Position numbers and translations under genes: made by a program. Source: Desulfobacteraceae bacterium (GTDB taxonomy: Bacteria; Desulfobacterota; Desulfobacteria; Desulfobacterales; ETH-SRB1). Taken from it: a stretch of DNA of 13,378 bases. The notes under the pieces were generated by a model. The model worked only from the letters and a program-made list of their open reading frames with translations. It did not search any database and was not told the origin of the DNA. Of this stretch, positions 8,012 to 13,378 are shown one piece after another; position 1 is the first letter of the stretch; each line of letters begins with the position of its first letter. Location of the stretch: assembly GCA_013202725.1 (NCBI GenBank), contig JABMRH010000030.1:1-13378 (forward strand). The letters are read 5' to 3'.

Positions 8012-8266
8012 TTATTTAATGCTTCTCAGTAAAAATCCAGTGAATGCGAGATAAACTGCTACTATAAAAATACCAAAACCAACAAAATATAGTCCTCGTA
8101 ACAGGATATCCAACCCTAATGCCTTATCCCAAAGATAAAAAGAAATTACAAAATAAACTAAAATGTAAACAACACTTATTATCAAAACAGGTCCTGCTAA
8201 TTTCCTGTTTATTTTTATCCAAGGAGAGTATTTTTCTAATTTTGCTAAGATTTTATTGTTTTCCAT
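8012..8266 (-). CDS. 84-aa membrane protein upstream of the Ca2+ ATPase, unknown function
   Basis: The N-terminus is short, charged and probably cytoplasmic (MENNKILAKLEKYSPWIKINRK). It is followed by two hydrophobic helices at about residues 24-45 and 54-79, and the protein ends FLLRSIK. I do not recognise a family. There are no metal-binding or catalytic motifs. It lies 26 nt after the fumarase stop and 12 nt before the ATPase start. The ATPase ribosome site (AAGGTG, 8008-8013) overlaps this gene's TAA. Its own start has no good Shine-Dalgarno, only a purine run. It shares the low GC of the ATPase, so the two probably arrived together. A role as a small subunit or regulator of the pump is a guess from position alone. 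Confidence 0.7.
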   Translation of the reverse strand: MENNKILAKLEKYSPWIKINRKLAGPVLIISVVYILVYFVISFYLWDKALGLDILLRGLYFVGFGIFIVAVYLAFTGFLLRSIK

Positions 8267-8292
8267 TTTTTTCTGTTTTAGCAGATAGTGGT

Positions 8293-9903
8293 TTACTTCA
8301 GAAGATTTTCATAAAAATCATTGCCTTTGTCATCGATAATAATAAATGCCGGGAAATCCTTTACTGTAATCAAAAATATTGATTCCATGCCCAGTTCAGG
8401 GTAGGCAATGGTTTCAATGTCTGTAATACACTCTTTACCCAGCCGTGCGGCAGGCCCGCCAATGGAGCCAAGGTAAAAACCACCGTATTTTTTACACGAA
8501 TCTACAATCTCCCTGGAACGGTTTCCTTTAGCAAGCATTATCATAGAGCCGCCATGCTCCTGAAAAACAGGCACGTAAGGATCCATGCGCCCGGCAGTCG
8601 TAGGGCCAAAGGAACCGGAAGAATATCCTGGCGGGGTTTTTGCCGGACCTGCATAATATATAATGTGGTCTTTGAAATAGCGCGGGAGACCTTCGCCTCT
8701 GTCGAGCCACTCTTTTAGCCTGGCATGAGCTATGTCTCTTGCCACAACAATTTTACCATTTAGCAAAAGAGGTGTTGCTACATGGTATCTGCTCAAAATT
8801 GTTCTGATCTCATCCATAGGCTTATTCAGATCTATTCGCACGGCAGCCTCTTCGTCTATTTGCGGCTCCGGAAGATAGTTTGCGGGATCGGTTTCAAGCT
8901 TTTCCAAAAAAATACCGTCACGCGTAATTTTTGCCTTGATATTTCTGTGAGCGCTGCAGCTTACGCCAAGGCCTATTGGGCAGGATGCTCCGTGCCGTGG
9001 GAGTCGCACGACTCTTATATCATGACAAAAATATTTTCCTCCAAATTGTGCGCCGATTCCTAATTCGCGTGATATTTTCAGCAATTGCGCTTCAAGTTTC
9101 ATGTCTCTAAAAGCATGCCCCAGTTCATTCCCTTTTTCAGGAAGAGTATCCAGATATCCGGCAGAAGCCAGTTTAACTGTCTTTAAATTTACTTCAGCAG
9201 AGGTTCCTCCAACGACAAAAGCAAGATGATAAGGAGGGCATGCAGCGGTTCCAAGGGATTTCATTCTATTTTTCATAAAGCCGACCAGCTTCTCAGGGGT
9301 CAATATCGCCTTTGTTTCCTGATAAAAGAAGGTTTTATTTGCAGATCCTCCTCCTTTTGCAATGAAAAGAAAATTATATTCATCCCCTTTTGCGACATAT
9401 AGTTCTATCTGGGCAGGAAGATTGCATCCTGTATTTATTTCATCGAACATGGTTAATGGAGCTAACTGTGAATAACGAAGATTGTTTTCCGTATAGGCAT
9501 TAAATATCCCCTTTGAAATAGCCTCTTCATCAGAAAAACCGGTCCAAACCTTTTGACCCTTTTTTCCTATAACGACAGCGGTTCCGGTATCCTGGCACAT
9601 GGGAAATACCCCTTCTGCGGAAATAACCGCATTTTTCAGCATCTCAAGGGCAACATATCTGTCGTTTTTAGAAGCTTCCGGGTCGTCAACAATCATTGCC
9701 AATTGCTTGAGATGAGACGGCCTGAGCAGGTGGGATACATCTTTGAATGCCTGCCCGGCAAGGAGAGTAAGCCCCTCAGGGGCAATTTTTACTATCTTGG
9801 TATCTAAAAAGGATTTTAAGTCAATATAGTCTGTTGTTATTAAACGATAAGGTGTGGAATCATTTTTCAAGGGAAACATTTCCTGATAGGTAAATTCTAC
9901 CAT
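8293..9903 (-). CDS. Fumarate hydratase, class I (4Fe-4S), fused alpha and beta parts
   Basis: A cytoplasmic enzyme for reversible fumarate + water to (S)-malate in the citrate cycle. The 536-residue length and layout match single-chain FumA/FumB-like enzymes. The catalytic alpha part (about 1-350) holds PMCQDTGTA (C103), AACPPYH (C222) and CPIGLGVSCSAHRN (C316). The spacings 119 and 94 equal those of the known cluster ligands C105/C224/C318 in E. coli FumA. The beta part (about 380-536) has PTTAGRMDPYVP, KGNRS and GSIGGPAARLG. The 4Fe-4S cluster acts as Lewis acid and makes the enzyme oxygen sensitive. Start: AGGAG 9 nt upstream of the ATG. It heads a run with the 84-aa gene and the ATPase. 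GC content drops after its stop, so the co-transcription may be secondary. A tartrate dehydratase cannot be wholly excluded, but the size favours fumarase. Confidence 0.95.
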   Translation of the reverse strand: MVEFTYQEMFPLKNDSTPYRLITTDYIDLKSFLDTKIVKIAPEGLTLLAGQAFKDVSHLLRPSHLKQLAMIVDDPEASKNDRYVALEMLKNAVISAEGVFPMCQDTGTAVVIGKKGQKVWTGFSDEEAISKGIFNAYTENNLRYSQLAPLTMFDEINTGCNLPAQIELYVAKGDEYNFLFIAKGGGSANKTFFYQETKAILTPEKLVGFMKNRMKSLGTAACPPYHLAFVVGGTSAEVNLKTVKLASAGYLDTLPEKGNELGHAFRDMKLEAQLLKISRELGIGAQFGGKYFCHDIRVVRLPRHGASCPIGLGVSCSAHRNIKAKITRDGIFLEKLETDPANYLPEPQIDEEAAVRIDLNKPMDEIRTILSRYHVATPLLLNGKIVVARDIAHARLKEWLDRGEGLPRYFKDHIIYYAGPAKTPPGYSSGSFGPTTAGRMDPYVPVFQEHGGSMIMLAKGNRSREIVDSCKKYGGFYLGSIGGPAARLGKECITDIETIAYPELGMESIFLITVKDFPAFIIIDDKGNDFYENLLK

Positions 9904-9923
9904 TGCAGATTTCTCCTAATTCA

Positions 9924-9949
9924 TGAATTCGTAAAAAAACGGATTCATC
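9924..9949 (+). repeat. MITE end fragment, copy B
   Basis: 26 bases starting TGAATTCGTAAAAAAACGG match the reverse complement of the right end of the MITE at 10642-10803 (10776-10801) at 25 of 26 positions. No opposite end is found nearby, so this is a solo end. It lies just 5' of the fumarase ribosome site, within its untranslated leader or promoter region. Confidence 0.7.
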
Positions 9950-9972
9950 CGGTGTTAAGTGTTAGGTGGTAA

Positions 9973-10018
9973 GTGCCACGACATCGTGGACTGCGAGATG
10001 TGCCACGACATCGTAGAC
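9973..10018. repeat. Left pair of 19-nt terminal repeat units
   Basis: Units at 9973-9991 and 10000-10018 differ at one base and are separated by 8 nt. Each contains CCACGA-CA-TCGTGG or a one-base variant, a 6-bp dyad suitable for a dimeric binding protein such as a transposase. Confidence 0.8.
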
Positions 10019-10038
10019 TTTTATTAATAGTTCTTTGA

Positions 10039-10218
10039 CAATCGAATAGCTATCACGTTCATGCTCATGGACACCTATTAACCCAGGGGGAGATCTTCCC
10101 GGTTCCTCCAGAACTTCAACACGAATACGTGGTAGCTACTATCGATGTCAAAGAACAAAAGATGAAACTCTTCTTGGGAAAATCCCAAGTTGACGAAATA
10201 AACTATAAACTACGTTGA
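10039..10218 (+). pseudogene. C-terminal fragment of a DDE-type transposase
   Basis: A 59-codon open stretch without a start, between TGA at 10036-10038 and TGA at 10216-10218. It translates to a beta-rich segment including GEIFPVPPELQHEYVVATID and then KEQKMKLFLGKSQVDEINYKL. A 'G.I..VP.EL....V....D......V...G' pattern is common at the C-terminal beta-barrel of integrase-core transposases. The DDE catalytic core is missing. An inverted repeat GTTCTTTGACA / TGTCAAAGAAC (10030-10040, 10146-10156) begins just upstream of it and ends within it. The family cannot be named from this tail alone. Confidence 0.45.
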
Positions 10219-10229
10219 AAAAACAGAGT

Positions 10230-10275
10230 GTCCACGATGTCATGGCACTTTTAAGTGTCCACGATGTCGTGGCAC
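10230..10275. repeat. Right pair of 19-nt terminal repeat units (inverted)
   Basis: Units at 10230-10248 and 10257-10275 are reverse complements of the left units. The outer one is identical to the outer left unit and the inner one has one change. The 27-nt pitch and 8-nt spacer equal those of the left pair. Confidence 0.8.
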
Positions 10276-10346
10276 TCAACAATTAGCTAATAGCTGATAG
10301 CTACAAGTAGGCAAAGCCTTTGAGCTACTGGCTACAAGCCAATGGT

Positions 10347-10369
10347 GAGATTTAACAACGTTAAATCTC
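10347..10369 (-). terminator. Hairpin directly 3' of tRNA-Ser (possible terminator or processing signal)
   Basis: GAGATTTAAC-AAC-GTTAAATCTC is a perfect 10-bp stem with a 3-nt loop, beginning one base after the encoded CCA of the tRNA. On the minus strand no T-run follows the stem, so it is not a classical intrinsic terminator. It could still end the transcript weakly or mark the 3' end for trimming. Confidence 0.4.
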
Positions 10370-10370
10370 C

Positions 10371-10463
10371 TGGCGGAGAGGGTGGGATTCGAACCCACGA
10401 TCCCGTTATTCACAGGATACCGCTTTTCGAGAGCGGGGCCTTCAGCCACTCGGCAACCTCTCC
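10371..10463 (-). tRNA. tRNA-Ser, anticodon CGA
   Basis: A 93-nt class II tRNA. The acceptor stem GGAGAGG (10457-10463) pairs with CCTCTCC (10375-10381), followed by discriminator G and an encoded CCA (10371-10373). The D arm is TTGCCGAGTGGCTGAAGG, and the anticodon stem CCGCT/AGCGG encloses loop CTCGAAA with anticodon CGA (10427-10429), reading UCG. The long variable arm (GTATCCTGTGAATAACGGGATC) is typical of serine, and the T arm has GGGTTCGAATCCC. It is transcribed from its own promoter. Confidence 0.97.
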
Positions 10464-10479
10464 GGCGGCAAATAATTTA

Positions 10480-10507
10480 AATATATTTTTTTGCTGTTTC
10501 ATGTCAA
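10480..10507 (-). promoter_or_regulatory. Promoter of tRNA-Ser
   Basis: A perfect -35 TTGACA (10502-10507) and -10 TATATT (10480-10485) are 16 nt apart on the minus strand. Transcription would start near 10473, about 10 nt before the mature 5' end. There is a GC-rich CCGCC between the start and the tRNA. Confidence 0.75.
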
Positions 10508-10561
10508 TAATCTTTATATGATCAGATGTTTTGGAAAGAGAAAAAAACAAATAAGACTTTG

Positions 10562-10612
10562 TAATTATTCAGCCTATCTACCTGAGCAGTTACAAAACTT
10601 TTTGAATAATTA
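10562..10612. repeat. Inverted repeat in the tRNA / DUF1015 spacer
   Basis: TAATTATTCA (10562-10571) and TGAATAATTA (10603-10612) are perfect 10-bp inverted copies around a 31-nt loop. The right arm touches the possible -35 of the DUF1015 promoter. It could be an operator or a small structured transcript, or chance in AT-rich DNA. Confidence 0.35.
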
Positions 10613-10613
10613 T

Positions 10614-10641
10614 TTGACTTGAGCAAGATTATCCTATTATT
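10614..10641 (+). promoter_or_regulatory. Possible promoter of the DUF1015 gene, with the MITE inserted at its -10
   Basis: TTGACT (10614-10619) is followed after 15-16 nt by TATTAT/ATTATT (10635-10641). ATTATT is also the 6-bp duplication that borders the foldback element, so transcription from here would start inside the element and read through it into the gene. Confidence 0.35.
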
Positions 10642-10803
10642 GATGAATTCGTAAAAAGTCCCTTTAGCCTGTCATTTCGAGTGAAACGAGAAATCCTTGT
10701 TTCGACGACAGGAGAAATCTTGCTGCAATCTATTGAAAAGACAAGATTTCTCCCTACGGTCGAAATGACACATTCGATGAATCCGATTTTTTACGAATTC
10801 ATC
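10642..10803. mobile_element. Foldback MITE, copy C, 162 bp, with ATTATT target duplication
   Basis: Terminal inverted repeats (TGATGAATTCGTAAAAAGTC at 10641-10660 and its complement at 10785-10804) differ at one of 20 bases. ATTATT flanks both sides (10636-10641, 10804-10809). Nested inner inverted repeats are GTCATTTCGA (10671-10680) with TCGAAATGAC (10760-10769), and GGAGAAATCTTG (10712-10723) with CAAGATTTCTCC (10742-10753). It has no coding capacity of its own. Reading through it creates an artificial N-terminal extension of the downstream gene. Confidence 0.75.
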
Positions 10804-10872
10804 ATTATTGATGGCTGCGTAAAAGGGGACAAGCTTCGCGGAAATAACAAACAGACGAAAACAGGAAAAAAT

Positions 10873-12195
10873 ATGGCTAAAATCATCCCTTTCAGGGGAA
10901 TACTCTATAACCGGCACAAAATTCATAATCTCTCTGAAGTCATAACACCGCCTTATGATATTATCTCAAAACAGGATCAGTGTAATTTTTATAAACAAAG
11001 TCCGTATAACATTATCCGGCTGGACATGGGCAAATCAACAAAAAAGGACACGGATAAAAACAACCGGCATACAAGGGCCGCAAACCTGCTTAACAAATGG
11101 ATTTCAGAAAATATCCTGGTGCGGGACAACTCACCTTCGCTTTACCTTACAAGTGTGGAGTTTTCTTCAGAAAATAAAATGATTACACGCTACGGCCTGA
11201 TTGCTTTAGTCGGTCTTGAACCTTTTAACAAGGGAATAGTTATTCCACATGAAAAAACCTTCTCCAAGGTAACAGCCAAAAGGTTTGAACTTATAAAGGC
11301 ATGCCATGCCAATTTCAGCCCGATCTTTGGAATTTATTCCGATCAAAACGACATTCTGGGTTCATTAAAGGATGCGGCCGGCGCTAAAGCGCCGGATATG
11401 GAATTTATTGACAGCAACAGCCTGAAGCACAGACTGTGGCGCATAACCGATACATCTATGCATAGTCATATAACCGATGCAATGAAGGAAAAAAAACTGC
11501 TCATTGCTGATGGTCACCATAGATATGAAACAGCTCTTAAATACAAAAAGTGGATATCTGAGATTAAACCCGGTTTCAGCGCCGACCATCCAGCCAACTA
11601 TGTAATGATGTATGTCAGCAGCATGGAAGATCCAGGGCTTATTATACTTCCGGCACACCGCATGCTGAAAAAGGTTCAGGCTTCTGATCTTACGACATTT
11701 ATTCAAAAAGCCGAAAATTATTTTGAAATAACAACTATCCCGTTTGATGAAAAAAGCAGGGAAAATGCCCGTGCACAATTTATCTCAGCTCTTAGATCAA
11801 ACAACTCAAAAAATATAATCGGGGTTTTTATAAAAAATCGGCAGGAATTTTATCTGCTGACACTAAAGCCACAAATCATGAAGCAGATGTTCGGCAAAGA
11901 AATTTCAGCATCTTTAATAAACCTTGACGTTACTGTGCTGACACGCCTAATTTTAATGGAGATTCTTGGTTTTGACCAGTCAATGCTTGATAATGAAAAA
12001 CTGATTGCCTATTCAAGCAGCGAAGAAAAGGCGATCCATGAGGTTGTCTCAGGCAGATGCGATATCACCTTTATTCTTAACCCGACAAAGATTAACCAGG
12101 TGCGTGAAATAGCCGAGCAGGGACTGATAATGCCGAGAAAATCAACCTATTTTTATCCCAAAGTAATAACCGGCCAGGTGATAAACATGCTATAG
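10873..12195 (+). CDS. DUF1015 family protein
   Basis: A 440-residue cytoplasmic protein with the family hallmarks: an N-terminus MAKIIPFRGILYN, TPPYDIIS near residue 30 and LLIADGHHRYETAL with D213-G-H-H-R-Y-E219. The length is normal for DUF1015. The function is not known. The GHHRYE signature recalls the ParB/sulfiredoxin fold, which includes free-serine kinases, so a nucleotide-dependent or phosphotransfer role is possible but is only inference. The start at 10873 is preferred. AGGA lies 6 nt upstream and the MAKIIPFRG start is typical. An in-frame ATG 64 codons earlier (10681) lies inside the foldback element and would add an unrelated, low-complexity N-terminus. It converges on the TrmN6-like gene with only 22 nt between stop codons and no clear terminator. 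Confidence 0.88.
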   Translation: MAKIIPFRGILYNRHKIHNLSEVITPPYDIISKQDQCNFYKQSPYNIIRLDMGKSTKKDTDKNNRHTRAANLLNKWISENILVRDNSPSLYLTSVEFSSENKMITRYGLIALVGLEPFNKGIVIPHEKTFSKVTAKRFELIKACHANFSPIFGIYSDQNDILGSLKDAAGAKAPDMEFIDSNSLKHRLWRITDTSMHSHITDAMKEKKLLIADGHHRYETALKYKKWISEIKPGFSADHPANYVMMYVSSMEDPGLIILPAHRMLKKVQASDLTTFIQKAENYFEITTIPFDEKSRENARAQFISALRSNNSKNIIGVFIKNRQEFYLLTLKPQIMKQMFGKEISASLINLDVTVLTRLILMEILGFDQSMLDNEKLIAYSSSEEKAIHEVVSGRCDITFILNPTKINQVREIAEQGLIMPRKSTYFYPKVITGQVINML

Positions 12196-12217
12196 GGTTT
12201 CAGTGTCTACTGTTACA

Positions 12218-12937
12218 TCATCCCATCATCTTTTTGACTTCATCCGTATAAGAGCCGTCTTTTTGATAGATCAGCATGGGCGGCCCGATCTTTGTGCCGG
12301 GGCGGCCGCCTTTAATCCCTTCCACTAAAATAAGTTTTGCTTCAGAACTTGAGTCTGAATAAATCATGCGGAAAAATTTAGGCTCAATACCATTTGAACG
12401 CATTTGGGTGAGCATATCAATCATTCGCTGGACAGGATAAACCATAACAAACCTTCCTGAAGTTCGTAACATGCGGCGGGCTGTTTCAATAACATCATTC
12501 AGGTTAACCTTGATTTCGTGCCTGGCAACCGCTTTTTGTTGATCCGGATTTATCCTTCCTGACCTGGCTTTCCTGTATGGGGGATTGCATACAATCAGAT
12601 CCACGGGACCGGAAACCATATCATGTTTCAGCTCTTTCATATCACGGCAAAGGATGTTAATTTGATCTTCCATACGATTTTCTTTAACATTTTCAGATGC
12701 AATATCAGCAAGCTCCTTTTGAATTTCAACGCCATAAACTTTTATTTTTTTATGCCTATGCGCAAGAATCAAGGGAATAATTCCGCATCCTGTTCCAAGA
12801 TCAAGGACCTTGTCACCCTGCCGCAACCTGATATGGCCTGCCAACAAAACCGCATCAATCGAAAAACGGTAGCCGGACCGATTCTGTTTGACCTGCAGGC
12901 GGCCGTTAAAAAAAGTATCTGTGGTTAAAGTTTTCAC
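12218..12937 (-). CDS. tRNA1(Val) adenine-37 N6-methyltransferase-like (TrmN6/YfiC family)
   Basis: A 239-residue SAM-dependent methyltransferase. Motif I VLDLGTGCG has D46-L-G-T-G-C-G52, an acidic GVEIQ follows at the end of strand beta2, and the catalytic NPPY is at 118-121, the signature of amino-group (N6-adenine) methylation. The N-terminus (DTFFNGRLQVKQ...GYRFSIDAVLLA) is the YfiC/TrmN6 type, which in E. coli methylates A37 of tRNA1Val. A 16S or protein target in the same superfamily is less likely but cannot be excluded. It starts with GTG three bases after the stop of the DUF721 gene, with only a weak ribosome site, so translation is probably coupled to it. Confidence 0.85.
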   Translation of the reverse strand: MKTLTTDTFFNGRLQVKQNRSGYRFSIDAVLLAGHIRLRQGDKVLDLGTGCGIIPLILAHRHKKIKVYGVEIQKELADIASENVKENRMEDQINILCRDMKELKHDMVSGPVDLIVCNPPYRKARSGRINPDQQKAVARHEIKVNLNDVIETARRMLRTSGRFVMVYPVQRMIDMLTQMRSNGIEPKFFRMIYSDSSSEAKLILVEGIKGGRPGTKIGPPMLIYQKDGSYTDEVKKMMG

Positions 12938-12940
12938 CTT

Positions 12941-13261
12941 TTAGCTTAAAGGACCGATCTTGAATTTTATTTCTCCGACCATGTCCTTGCCCAGAGCATC
13001 ATTTATCTTTGCTATAATATCTGTTTTTAAAAATTGAAGCTGGTGCATCCATGTTGAACTAACTACATGCACAAGAAGAAGCCTTCCTTTGAATGCGGCA
13101 GGCCTGGTATTTTCCGCAACAACATCTCCTACTGCGCTATTCCACAAATTCCAAACCTTAATTAGCTCTTCATCAGATTCATGCCGGCATGTTTTCAGGA
13201 CCTTATTAATAACACTGCCTATGTGTTCAAATTCTTTGATATTTTTCCTTTTTTCCGTCAT
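12941..13261 (-). CDS. DUF721 / DciA-like protein
   Basis: A 106-residue small protein with the DUF721 pattern: VWNLWNSAVGDVVAENTRPA (residues 36-55), then GRLLLVHVVSSTWMHQLQFL with the conserved W71 and LK. The tail IKFKIG is the last strand of the KH-like fold. In bacteria without DnaC or DnaI, DciA loads or assists the replicative helicase DnaB. The best-studied DciA proteins are longer or carry an extra disordered tail, so this compact form is a DUF721 core only. No clear Shine-Dalgarno precedes the ATG. It is the first gene of a two-gene operon with the TrmN6-like gene. Confidence 0.8.
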   Translation of the reverse strand: MTEKRKNIKEFEHIGSVINKVLKTCRHESDEELIKVWNLWNSAVGDVVAENTRPAAFKGRLLLVHVVSSTWMHQLQFLKTDIIAKINDALGKDMVGEIKFKIGPLS

Positions 13262-13285
13262 AATGACAAAACTATAAAGTGATAA

Positions 13286-13378
13286 GCTTGATGAACTCGT
13301 AAAAAGTCCCTCTGGCCTGTCATTTCTCGTTTCACTCGAAATGACAGGCCAGAGGGACTTTTTACGAGTTCATCAAGC
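13286..13378. mobile_element. Foldback MITE, copy D: 41-bp perfect hairpin at the window end
   Basis: The left arm 13286-13326 (starting GCTTGATGAACTCGTAAAAA) and the right arm 13338-13378 are exact reverse complements over 41 bp around an 11-nt loop (TCGTTTCACTC). The arms share TGATGAAYTCGTAAAAAGTCCC and GGCCTGTCATTTC-type sequence with the copy at 10642. The central CGAGTGAAACGAG core lies in inverted orientation relative to that copy. It begins 24 bp upstream of the DUF721 start, so it probably lies in or beside its promoter. The window ends at the last base of the palindrome. Confidence 0.8.

Larger units (their letters stand above)
9967..10281 (+). mobile_element. Decayed insertion element, 315 bp, with doubled terminal inverted repeats
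   Basis: The ends are near-perfect inverted repeats of 25 bp: TGGTAAGTGCC... at the left and the reverse complement TGTTGAGTGCC... at the right, two mismatches, both starting TG and ending CA. Inside each end a 19-nt unit (GTGCCACGACATCGTGGAC) occurs twice at 27-nt pitch: 9973 and 10000 on the left, 10230 and 10257 inverted on the right. An open frame ending at 10218, 11 nt before the right repeats, looks like a transposase tail. No clear target-site duplication is visible. Most of the original element has been deleted. Confidence 0.6.

Noticed and set aside
9973..10275. CRISPR array suggested by repeated 19-nt units
   Set aside because: There are only two units per side, in opposite orientation, with 8-nt spacers. 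This fits the ends of a mobile element, not an array of direct repeats with unique spacers.
10371..10463. tRNA-Ser as an integration site with flanking att repeats
   Set aside because: No second copy of the tRNA 3' end and no integrase gene are present in the window.
10681..10872. N-terminal extension of the DUF1015 protein
   Set aside because: It is the translation of the foldback element. The conserved family start and a ribosome site lie at 10873.
12196..12217. Bidirectional terminator between the convergent DUF1015 and TrmN6-like genes
   Set aside because: The 22-nt gap holds no stable stem and no T-run.

Overview
The window looks like a piece of an anaerobic Deltaproteobacterium, most likely Desulfobacterota of the Desulfobacterales type. 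This is inferred from a single-chain pyruvate:ferredoxin oxidoreductase whose catalytic residues keep Desulfovibrio-like numbering, an oxygen-labile class I fumarase, the housekeeping set and the density of short foldback repeats. Nothing here gives a species.

From left to right: 1-498 is repeat-rich debris, with the tail of a REP-associated (IS200-like) transposase on the minus strand, short tandem repeats and a REP-like palindrome. 499-4845 is a minus-strand operon read PFOR -> small membrane protein (DUF6868) -> adenosine-specific kinase family protein. 4846-5317 is a spacer with a possible PFOR promoter and several broken coding fragments. 5318-9903 is a second minus-strand gene run: class I fumarase -> 84-aa two-helix membrane protein -> P-type Ca2+ ATPase. 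The last two are visibly AT-richer than the fumarase. 9904-10370 holds a decayed insertion element with a terminal repeat in double copy at each end. tRNA-Ser(CGA) with a clear promoter lies at 10371-10463. A foldback MITE with a target duplication sits at 10642-10803, directly in front of a plus-strand DUF1015 gene. This gene converges on a minus-strand pair, DUF721/DciA-like -> TrmN6-like methyltransferase. The window ends in a 41-bp perfect inverted repeat of the same MITE family.

Functionally, PFOR links pyruvate and acetyl-CoA with reduced ferredoxin and the fumarase serves the oxidative or reductive citrate cycle. Both carry Fe-S clusters and fit strictly anaerobic central metabolism. 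The DciA-like and TrmN6-like genes are housekeeping (replicative helicase loading, tRNA A37 methylation). I see no defence island, CRISPR or biosynthetic cluster. The points most worth following are the MITE family, the unusual double-ended IS remnant, and two small membrane proteins tied to a redox enzyme and an ion pump respectively.
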